Positions 14,545 through 19,688 of a stretch of DNA of 19,688 nt are shown piece after piece. Source of the DNA: JAFGKM01 sp964408175 (lineage in GTDB: Bacteria; Ratteibacteria; UBA8468; B48-G9; JAFGKM01); contig CAYOYL010000134.1 in the NCBI GenBank assembly GCA_964408175.1, positions 1 through 19,688 on the forward strand, read 5' to 3'. Position 1 is the stretch's first letter, and each line of letters begins with the position of its first letter. Position numbers and translations under genes: made by a program. The notes beneath the pieces were generated by a model, which ran no database searches, was not told the origin of the DNA, and saw nothing but the letters and a program-made list of their open reading frames with translations.

Positions 14545-14812
14545 TTTGCCTTTGTTCTCCCTTCGCAATTACTTCTCTGACCGACCACTTTTTACGCTTA
14601 CTGATAGGTCGGCATTTGATAATTTTTACTATATCACCCTCATTGGAAATATTTGATTCATCGTGAGCCATTATCTTCTTGGGCTTTCTGACAAATTTTT
14701 TATAAAATGCGTGCTCAGCCTTTCTTTCAACCAATACAATCCTTGACTTATCCATTCTGTCACTGAGCACCACCCCTGTTTTTTCAACCTTTTTTGTTTT
14801 TCTCAAATCCAT
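14510..14812 (-). CDS. rpsQ: 30S ribosomal protein S17
   Basis: A 100-residue S17, an OB-fold protein that binds 16S rRNA early. KKVEKTGVVLSDRMDKSRIV and YKKFVRKPKKIMAHDESN, then GDIVKIIKCRPISKRKKWSV, are typical. A C-terminal tail (about EQRQNGASEVSPHSS) goes past the usual end and is encoded by the part that overlaps rplN. The ATG overlaps the end of rpmC by 29 bases, with GGAG about 9 bases upstream. Confidence 0.95.
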   Translation of the reverse strand: MDLRKTKKVEKTGVVLSDRMDKSRIVLVERKAEHAFYKKFVRKPKKIMAHDESNISNEGDIVKIIKCRPISKRKKWSVREVIAKGEQRQNGASEVSPHSS

Positions 14813-15023
14813 TTTCTCTCACTCCTGTAAAATTCTTTTCATTGATAAGTGTATTCAATATGCTTATATCTCTCTTTGTTTTCTTTATCGTGGAAAAATT
14901 CTTCAATTGGCCAATATGTAACTGGTTCCGCAACTTATATAACTGGGCTTCCATCTCTGATATTTTTGAATTTATCTCATCAGTTGTGGATTCCCTCCAC
15001 TTTTTAATCTCGTCTTTTTTCAT
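14784..15023 (-). CDS. rpmC: 50S ribosomal protein L29
   Basis: A 79-residue L29, a helical hairpin near the exit tunnel. MKKDEIKKWRESTTDEINSK, then EAQLYKLRNQLHIGQLKNFS and KKTKRDISILNTLINEK, fit the family. It is 10-15 residues longer than most L29; the extra residues (about FTGVRENGFEKNKKG) are at the C-terminus and partly come from the overlap with rpsQ. The ATG overlaps the rplP stop by 4 bases (ATGA). Confidence 0.95.
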   Translation of the reverse strand: MKKDEIKKWRESTTDEINSKISEMEAQLYKLRNQLHIGQLKNFSTIKKTKRDISILNTLINEKNFTGVRENGFEKNKKG

Positions 15024-15460
15024 CTCTTTCCCGTTTCTTCTGTCTGCATCACAGACCTTTTGATAATCTTGGTTTTGAAAGGTATCTTGTGAGACGCTAT
15101 TCTTAATGCTTCTACGGCTAAATCTACGGGGACACCTCCTATTTCATACATAATTCTGCCGGGTAAAACCACCGCTACCCAATGCGAAACATCCGCCTTT
15201 CCTTTCCCCATGCGCGTTTCAGCAGGTTTTTTGGTAACAGGTTTGTCAGGAAAAATTCTTATCCACAACTTGCCACGTGTTTTTAGATGATGCGTAATAG
15301 CCACCCTACCGGCTTCAATCTGGGTATTAGTGACCCACCCTGGGGCAGTCATCTGCAAGCCGTAATCTCCATAAAAAAGAGAACTGCCCCTCGTAGCTTC
15401 TCCTTTCATACGCCCTCTTTGTGCTTTCCTGTACTTAACCCTTTTTGGCATCAGTGGCAT
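15020..15460 (-). CDS. rplP: 50S ribosomal protein L16
   Basis: A 146-residue L16, which helps shape the A-site region of the large subunit. MPLMPKRVKYRKAQRGRMKG opens it, followed by the signature WVTNTQIEAGRVAITHHLKT, WIRIFPDKPVTKKPAETRMG and PGRIMYEIGGV. The open frame extends 13 codons upstream into rpsC, but the ATG at 15460 has AAGGGGACGG before it and gives the family start; a second ATG three codons on is possible. It overlaps the rpsC stop by 26 bases. Confidence 0.96.
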   Translation of the reverse strand: MPLMPKRVKYRKAQRGRMKGEATRGSSLFYGDYGLQMTAPGWVTNTQIEAGRVAITHHLKTRGKLWIRIFPDKPVTKKPAETRMGKGKADVSHWVAVVLPGRIMYEIGGVPVDLAVEALRIASHKIPFKTKIIKRSVMQTEETGKR

Positions 15461-16112
15461 TTTGGCCGTCCCCTTTTTGTTTATTTTCAAGCAATTCACC
15501 GAGATAAACCCATACTTTCAGTCCTACGGTACCAGACCTTGAGAAAGCTGTTGAAGTCGCATAATCTATCTTGGCCCTTAAGGTATGCAAAGGAACCTTC
15601 CCTTCCATGTATTGTTCAGACCTGGATATTTCTCTACCCCCTATCCTACCGCTAATTCTTACCTTCACTCCCTTGGCCCCTGACTGCAATGCCAGGGCCA
15701 TCACTTTTTTAATTGCCTGGCGGTGAGGCATCCTTCTTTCCAGTTGCATTGCTACTGAATCAGCGAGAAACTGGGCACTCTGCCCTGGAGGATTAACCTC
15801 AAGAACATCTATGCTTACGTTTTTATTAATCATACCGTAAACCTCATCTCTCACCATATCAATCTCTGAACCCTTTCTTCCCAGTATCACACCCGGGCGG
15901 GTTGTATATATCTTTATCCTTACTTTATCGGATATTTTTTCTATTTCAATCTTGCTTATTGTCCCTCTGGGGAATCTATCCATAAGATACTTCCTGAGAC
16001 GAATATCCTCTTTTAATAAATCTACAAATTCTTTTTTCCCAGCAAACCAGTTACCTCTCCATTTCTCAATAATTCCCAACCTCATACTTATAGGATTGAC
16101 CTTTTGTCCCAT
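15435..16112 (-). CDS. rpsC: 30S ribosomal protein S3
   Basis: A 225-residue S3 at the mRNA entry side of the 30S head. It starts MGQKVNPISMRLGIIEKWRG. The KH domain has the GXXG loop in RPGVILGRKGSEIDMVRDEV, and the C-terminal domain shows LQSGAKGVKVRISGRIGGRE, SEQYMEGKVPLHTLRAKIDY and GLKVWVYLGE. The frame is open ten codons further up, into rplV, but the ATG at 16112 is the family start; GGAG lies 11 or so bases before it. Gap to rplV is one base. The C-terminal tail overlaps rplP. Confidence 0.97.
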   Translation of the reverse strand: MGQKVNPISMRLGIIEKWRGNWFAGKKEFVDLLKEDIRLRKYLMDRFPRGTISKIEIEKISDKVRIKIYTTRPGVILGRKGSEIDMVRDEVYGMINKNVSIDVLEVNPPGQSAQFLADSVAMQLERRMPHRQAIKKVMALALQSGAKGVKVRISGRIGGREISRSEQYMEGKVPLHTLRAKIDYATSTAFSRSGTVGLKVWVYLGELLENKQKGDGQNATDAKKG

Positions 16113-16113
16113 T

Positions 16114-16455
16114 TTATTTTTTTCTCCGTTCAGATTCTTCAAGAATAACTGTAATATGGCTCATCCTTCTTTTGACGGTTACAGCCCGCCCCATTGTCGC
16201 AGCACGAAATCTTTTTAACGAAGGACCTGTATCTACCATAACACTCTTAATTTTCCAATCATCAGTCTCTGTTTTCTGTCTGGCATTTGTTAGTGCAGAA
16301 TTTATCGTTTTTTCAAGTACATCAGTCCCACGTCCTGAAATATTTTTTAATATCTGTAAGGCCTCTTTGACATCTTTTCCAGGTAATAATCCTGCAATTA
16401 TTCTCAATTTTCTGGGACTCTGTCTTATATATCTGGACTTTGCAAGGACTTCCAT
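16114..16455 (-). CDS. rplV: 50S ribosomal protein L22
   Basis: A 113-residue L22, whose long beta-hairpin lines the nascent-peptide tunnel. AKSRYIRQSPRKLRIIAGLL opens the globular domain. The hairpin carries TGPSLKRFRAATMGRAVTVK then RRMSHITVILEE, all as expected. GAGGGGGATAG directly precedes the ATG. It follows rpsS after 23 bases. Confidence 0.98.
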   Translation of the reverse strand: MEVLAKSRYIRQSPRKLRIIAGLLPGKDVKEALQILKNISGRGTDVLEKTINSALTNARQKTETDDWKIKSVMVDTGPSLKRFRAATMGRAVTVKRRMSHITVILEESERRKK

Positions 16456-16478
16456 CTATCCCCCTCTAAATAGGTCTA

Positions 16479-16760
16479 TCAGGTCTTTTCCTTTGTTCTC
16501 TCTGTATGAGCACCATGGCCCCTGAATATTCTGGTCGGTGCAAACTCCCCCAGCCTATGCCCCACCATATTCTCTGAGACATACACGTTTATAAACATCC
16601 TGCCATTATGAACCGCAAATGTATATCCAAGAAAATCAGGTATGACAACTGAAGACCTCGCCCATGTTTTTATAACATCTTTTCTGCCATTCTCTTTATT
16701 TTTCATCACCTTCTCTAAAAGTTTGGCATCAACGTATGGACCTTTTTTCTTTGATCTCAT
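16479..16760 (-). CDS. rpsS: 30S ribosomal protein S19
   Basis: A 93-residue S19 of the 30S head, partner of S13. MRSKKKGPYVDAKLLEKV opens it; then IKTWARSSVVIPDFLGYTFA and NGRMFINVYVSENMVGHRLG with the final EFAPTRIFRGHG. Length is normal. AGGAGAATATATA precedes the ATG. It follows rplB after 24 bases. Confidence 0.98.
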   Translation of the reverse strand: MRSKKKGPYVDAKLLEKVMKNKENGRKDVIKTWARSSVVIPDFLGYTFAVHNGRMFINVYVSENMVGHRLGEFAPTRIFRGHGAHTERTKEKT

Positions 16761-16784
16761 TATATATTCTCCTGCTGCTTATAC

Positions 16785-17603
16785 TTATTTCCTTTTTTGC
16801 AATATTTTTTTGTTAGAGGACTTCTTCCGGTTTCTCGTTTTATACCCCTTTGTAGGTTTTCCCCATGGACTCTGAGAAAGATGTCCCTTACTTTTACCCT
16901 CTCCACCACCGTGAGGATGGTCAACGGGATTCATTACTACTCCTCTTACAGAGGGCTTTTTACCGAGCCATCTGTTTCTTCCTGCTTTACCTATTGACAC
17001 ATATTTATATTCCGGATTACTCACCTGCCCCACTGTAGCCATACACTTGTTATCAAAAAGCCTAACCTCGCCGGAAGGAAGTTTTACCTGCGCATACTGA
17101 CCACTCTTTACCATAACAATGGCAAGTGTACCCGCAGACCTGACAACCTTTCCGCCCCTGCCGGGAACCAGTTCTATGTTATAAACCTGAACCCCCTCAG
17201 GGATTTTCTCGAGGGACATTCTATGTCCAGGCTTGACTTCTGCATCTTCCCCACATTTAATAACATCACCCACCTTAAGTCCTGTGGGAGCAATCATATA
17301 TCTCTTAACACCGTCCATATAATTTATAAGAGCTATTCTTGCGGACCTGTTCGGGTCATATTCTATACTGACGACCCTACCGTATTTACCCACTCTGCCC
17401 ACAAAATCTATCATCCTGTATGACTTTTTGTGCCCCCCTCCTCTGTGTCTTGCAGTAACCTTACCTTGATTATTCCTTCCCCCTGTCTTCCTCAATCCGA
17501 CAAGCAGATTCTTTTCGGGTCTTGTGGACGTAACATCTGAAAAATCCTGCAGTATTGCATGACGCTGTCCCGGTGTTACTGGTTCTAATTTACGTAATGG
17601 CAA
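16785..17603 (-). CDS. rplB: 50S ribosomal protein L2
   Basis: A 272-residue L2, needed for subunit joining and close to the peptidyl transferase centre. Signatures include TARHRGGGHKKSYRMIDF, EYDPNRSARIALINY, and VMNPVDHPHGGGEGKSKGH, with His229 matching the conserved histidine. I place the start at the TTG at 17601-17603. It gives MPLRKLEPVTPG, which aligns with the usual MAIRKYKPTSPG start, and AAGGAAGGTGAT, close to a full anti-16S match, lies just before it. A GTG nine bases upstream is inside that ribosome binding site and is less likely. It overlaps the rplW stop by 14 bases. Confidence 0.94.
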   Translation of the reverse strand: MPLRKLEPVTPGQRHAILQDFSDVTSTRPEKNLLVGLRKTGGRNNQGKVTARHRGGGHKKSYRMIDFVGRVGKYGRVVSIEYDPNRSARIALINYMDGVKRYMIAPTGLKVGDVIKCGEDAEVKPGHRMSLEKIPEGVQVYNIELVPGRGGKVVRSAGTLAIVMVKSGQYAQVKLPSGEVRLFDNKCMATVGQVSNPEYKYVSIGKAGRNRWLGKKPSVRGVVMNPVDHPHGGGEGKSKGHLSQSPWGKPTKGYKTRNRKKSSNKKILQKRK

Positions 17604-17874
17604 TTTTATCACCTTCCTTAAGTGTAACTATCGCTTTTTTATATCCGGGTCTGTACCCTTCAATTCTGAACCTGTATTTCTTTTTTTTCCGGGGCGTAGT
17701 AACTACATTCACTTTTTCAACATGGACATTATAAATATTTTCTATGGCTTTTTTTATCTCTATTTTCCCGGACTTTTTATTGACATAAAAAGTATACTTG
17801 TTCTCTGCAATTAACCCATTTGATTTCTCAGTAACAAGTGGGAATTTAACAGCACTGAACTGTTCACCCGTCAT
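17590..17874 (-). CDS. rplW: 50S ribosomal protein L23
   Basis: A 94-residue L23, at the tunnel exit, where it docks trigger factor and SRP. VKFPLVTEKSNGLIAENKYT is the family opening, followed by NKKSGKIEIKKAIENIYNV and VNVVTTPRKKKKYRFRIEGY. The open frame continues 17 codons upstream within rplD, but the ATG at 17874 has GGGAG 6 bases ahead and fits the family start. It overlaps the rplD stop by 11 bases, and its own end overlaps rplB. Confidence 0.96.
   Translation of the reverse strand: MTGEQFSAVKFPLVTEKSNGLIAENKYTFYVNKKSGKIEIKKAIENIYNVHVEKVNVVTTPRKKKKYRFRIEGYRPGYKKAIVTLKEGDKIAIT
17608..17619 (-). promoter_or_regulatory. Ribosome binding site fixing the rplB TTG start
   Basis: The transcript reads AAGGAAGGTGAT, 11 of 12 positions close to the full Shine-Dalgarno complement AAGGAGGTGAT, with the second AGG 8 bases before the TTG at 17603. 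It lies inside the end of rplW. A GTG start at 17612 would fall within this site. Confidence 0.7.
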
Positions 17875-18514
17875 TCTCTTCTCCCAGATATTTTTTAATG
17901 CTGCCAAAAACTGCGTTTTCTGCAATTACCCTTTCGGACTTCAACACTGTATAGGCGTTTAACTGATTTGAAAAATTATAGTCAATAAAAGATATGTTTC
18001 GCAAAGACTTTACAAGATTTTTATTATTCTCCTTGTCATTGGAAAGTACAAATAAAAGTTTTTCCTTTTCATATCCTGTTTTTTTCAAAAATTCAGAAAA
18101 GGTCTTAGTCTTAGGAGACTCCATTTTCTCCGGGACAAAAAGCACAAATCTATCCTCTTTAATCTTGTCTTTTAATACCTCTCTGAGTGCAATTCTCTTA
18201 ATTTTTTTAGGCAGATGCTGACTGTAATCCCTCGGCTTGGGGCCGAAAACAATTCCTCCATGTCTCCACAAAGGAGTTCTATTAGAACCAACTCTTGCCC
18301 GCCCTGTCCCCTTCTGTCTCCATGGTTTCTTCCCACTGCCTGAAACCTCCCCTCTCGTTTTTGTAGAGGCATTCCCCTGTCTTAAATTGGAACGATGTGC
18401 GTTAACATAATAATAAATTACATCCTTGTTCAGTCCTTCTTTAAGAAGTTCATCAGGCAAAGATTCTTCCCCCACAATTTTGCCCTGCATATCATAGACG
18501 TTTATCTTTTTCAT
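17864..18514 (-). CDS. rplD: 50S ribosomal protein L4
   Basis: A 216-residue L4, whose loop reaches the exit tunnel; in E. coli it also represses the S10 operon. MKKINVYDMQGKIVGE begins it. The tunnel loop has NASTKTRGEVSGSGKKPWRQ followed by KGTGRARVGSNRTPLWRHGG, and the C-terminal Rossmann-like part includes LNAYTVLKSERVIAENAVFG. Length is close to normal. A TTG seven codons upstream extends the frame but adds no family sequence, and the ATG at 18514 fits. It follows rplC after 23 bases. Confidence 0.96.
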   Translation of the reverse strand: MKKINVYDMQGKIVGEESLPDELLKEGLNKDVIYYYVNAHRSNLRQGNASTKTRGEVSGSGKKPWRQKGTGRARVGSNRTPLWRHGGIVFGPKPRDYSQHLPKKIKRIALREVLKDKIKEDRFVLFVPEKMESPKTKTFSEFLKKTGYEKEKLLFVLSNDKENNKNLVKSLRNISFIDYNFSNQLNAYTVLKSERVIAENAVFGSIKKYLGEENDG

Positions 18515-18537
18515 TTTAAAAATCCATCGCCTCAACT

Positions 18538-19173
18538 CTATTTTTTCAATGCCTTTCTTATTAGCAGATAATTATTGACATAACCGGGGACTGCACCTTT
18601 AACCATCAGCAGGTTTTGTTCAGGAATAATTTTTAATATCAAAAGATTCTGTACGGTTACCCTTCTATTACCCATATGTCCTGCCATCCTTTTCCCCTTT
18701 AAAATTCTTGAAGGGACAGTTCCCCCTATTGAACCAGGTGCTCTATGCGACATAGAACCATGCGTTGCTGGACCGCCGTGGAACTTGTGTCTTTTTACAA
18801 CCCCTTGGAATCCCTTACCTATGGAATTCCCGGTGACATCAACAAACTCTCCTTCTTTAAAAATATCAACAGTAAGCTTCTGACCTATACTGAACTTGTT
18901 AACATCTTCGTCTCCACCCATTCGTATCTCTTTTAAAATCTTCAGGGGAGGCACCCCTGTTTTTTTCAAAAAACCCAGTTTTGATTTATTTGCTTTTCTC
19001 TCAGGGATCTCCTCAAATCCTAACTGAATGGAAGAATACCCATCCTCTGTTTTCTTCTTTATCCCTGTTATATAACAAGGTCCTGTAGATATTACCGCAA
19101 CAGGGAAAAGTCTCCCCTCCCCGTTGAATAACTGACTCATACCTATTTTTTTGCCTATTAAACCTATCTTCAT
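18538..19173 (-). CDS. rplC: 50S ribosomal protein L3
   Basis: A 211-residue L3, an early-binding large-subunit protein that reaches the peptidyl transferase centre. MKIGLIGKKIGMSQLFNGEG is the standard start. The signature KGFQGVVKRHKFHGGPATHG, then SHRAPGSIGG and GKRMAGHMGNRRVTVQNL, is intact. A GTG codon directly precedes the ATG, but the ATG at 19173 matches the family; GAGAGG lies about 9 bases before it. It follows rpsJ after 13 bases. Confidence 0.97.
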   Translation of the reverse strand: MKIGLIGKKIGMSQLFNGEGRLFPVAVISTGPCYITGIKKKTEDGYSSIQLGFEEIPERKANKSKLGFLKKTGVPPLKILKEIRMGGDEDVNKFSIGQKLTVDIFKEGEFVDVTGNSIGKGFQGVVKRHKFHGGPATHGSMSHRAPGSIGGTVPSRILKGKRMAGHMGNRRVTVQNLLILKIIPEQNLLMVKGAVPGYVNNYLLIRKALKK

Positions 19174-19186
19174 CACCTTATTCCTC

Positions 19187-19498
19187 TCAACTGATATTCA
19201 TCTCTACCTCTATCCCTGCAGGCAGACTTAATTTACTCAGAGAATCCACAGTTCTCGCCGTAGGCTCTATTATATCTATCACACGCTTATGTACTCTTAT
19301 CTCAAACTGTTCTCTGCTCTTCTTGTTTACGTGAGGTGACCGTAAAACCGTATACACTTCTCTCCTTGTAGGTAAAGGAACCGGTCCTGATATCTTTACC
19401 CCGGTTTTTTGAACCAGTGCAATTATCTCTTTTGCCGATTGGTCCAGTAACCTGTTATCAAACGCTTTAAGTTTAATCCTCATTACTTTTTTATTCAT
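19187..19498 (-). CDS. rpsJ: 30S ribosomal protein S10
   Basis: A 103-residue S10 of the 30S head, also a partner of NusB in antitermination. MRIKLKAFDNRLLDQSAKEI, then VKISGPVPLPTRREVYTVLR, SPHVNKKSREQFEIRVHKR and VIDIIEPTARTVDSLSKLSL are all standard. AAGAGG lies 4 bases before the ATG; a second ATG is five codons in. It is the first gene of the ribosomal block and lies 99 bases after tuf, behind the promoter listed separately. Confidence 0.98.
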   Translation of the reverse strand: MNKKVMRIKLKAFDNRLLDQSAKEIIALVQKTGVKISGPVPLPTRREVYTVLRSPHVNKKSREQFEIRVHKRVIDIIEPTARTVDSLSKLSLPAGIEVEMNIS

Positions 19499-19512
19499 AG
19501 GACCTCTTCAGT

Positions 19513-19553
19513 ATATTTAAATTCAAAATATCCTTTCTTCTATTTTGGGATAT
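19513..19553 (-). other. Competing AT-rich stems in the rpsJ leader
   Basis: The leader contains three short inverted repeats that share bases: ATATCC with GGATAT, CAAAAT with ATTTTG, and ATATTT with AAATAT. Only some can form at once. The stems are 6 bp and AU-rich, so each alone is weak. They stand where the S10 leader regulatory structure lies in E. coli, but this leader is far shorter and I see no clear L4-type target. Confidence 0.25.
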
Positions 19554-19562
19554 AAAAGAAGT

Positions 19563-19592
19563 ATTATATCATAAAAAAATAATGTACAGCAA
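19563..19592 (-). promoter_or_regulatory. Extended -10 promoter upstream of rpsJ
   Basis: On the transcribed strand a perfect TATAAT (19563-19568) is preceded by TGA, forming an extended TGnTATAAT -10 element. TTGCTG (19587-19592) lies 18 bases upstream as a weak -35 box, with only the first three bases of TTGACA, which fits an extended -10 promoter. A start near 19556 would give a leader of about 58 bases before the rpsJ ATG. It is the only convincing sigma70-type promoter I found in the window. No terminator is visible after tuf, so read-through from tuf may add to expression. Confidence 0.65.
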
Positions 19593-19597
19593 ATTTT

Positions 19598-19688
19598 TTA
19601 TTCAACTATTTCCGTTACGGCACCGGCCCCTACAGTTTTGCCTCCTTCTCTAATGGCGAACCGCTGCCCCTTCTCAAGTGCTACAGGA
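19598..19688 (-). CDS. tuf: Elongation factor Tu, C-terminal end (partial)
   Basis: The last 29 codons and stop of EF-Tu; the rest is beyond the right edge. The visible residues include ALEKGQRFAIREGGKTVGAG followed by AVTEIVE, the near-universal end of domain III. EF-Tu carries aminoacyl-tRNA to the ribosome as a GTPase. Its position ahead of rpsJ fits a str operon (rpsL-rpsG-fusA-tuf) joined to the S10 operon, but the upstream genes are not visible. No hairpin terminator follows the stop. Confidence 0.97.
   Translation of the reverse strand, partial: PVALEKGQRFAIREGGKTVGAGAVTEIVE

Noticed and set aside
1..19688. CRISPR arrays, tRNA or rRNA genes, insertion sequences, or a novel defence or mobile system
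   Set aside because: No spaced direct repeats, cloverleaf-like segments, transposase motifs or terminal inverted repeats were seen; the window is a conserved housekeeping locus.

Overview
The window is one long, entirely minus-strand run of bacterial genes, transcribed from right to left. Most of it is the fused S10-spc-alpha ribosomal protein superoperon: in transcription order tuf (3' end only), rpsJ, rplC, rplD, rplW, rplB, rpsS, rplV, rpsC, rplP, rpmC, rpsQ, rplN, rplX, rplE, rpsN, rpsH, rplF, rplR, rpsE, rplO, secY, adk, map, infA, rpmJ, rpsM, rpsK, rpsD, rpoA and rplQ. I found no gene on the plus strand, and no RNA gene, insertion sequence, CRISPR array or frameshift. No gene-free stretch exceeds about 110 bases.

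The left third is less standard. Directly after rplQ comes a 65-residue protein that I read as a divergent omega subunit of RNA polymerase. It is followed by a PilT/PilU-type pilus ATPase, a CPBP-family membrane protease and purD. These four are joined by 4-base overlaps or a 3-base gap, which suggests one continuous, translationally coupled tail of the superoperon. After a 94-base gap comes a Gfo/Idh/MocA-type oxidoreductase, then the N-terminus of a lipoprotein cut off by the window edge.

The sequence fits a bacterium of moderately low GC (by eye about 40%). Its coding strand is purine-rich, with many AGA/AGG arginine codons and Lys/Glu-rich proteins. The lipoprotein resembles the start of some TolC-family outer membrane lipoproteins, which with the pilus ATPase hints at a two-membrane cell. 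The missing rpmD (L30), the zinc-binding forms of S4, S14, L36 and L24, and the odd omega protein suggest an uncultured or PVC/Omnitrophota-like lineage. That placement is a low-confidence inference.

Control appears simple. An extended -10 promoter lies between tuf and rpsJ. Most genes have clear Shine-Dalgarno sequences or stop/start overlaps, so the ribosomal genes, the Sec channel (secY), protein maturation (map), nucleotide supply (adk), initiation (infA) and transcription (rpoA, omega) are probably made together. An imperfect hairpin sits just ahead of the rpoA ribosome binding site. The window is mostly conventional. The points worth a second look are the omega-like gene and its coupled tail, the rpoA hairpin, the absence of rpmD, an insertion in L36, and TTG starts for rplB and rpsN.
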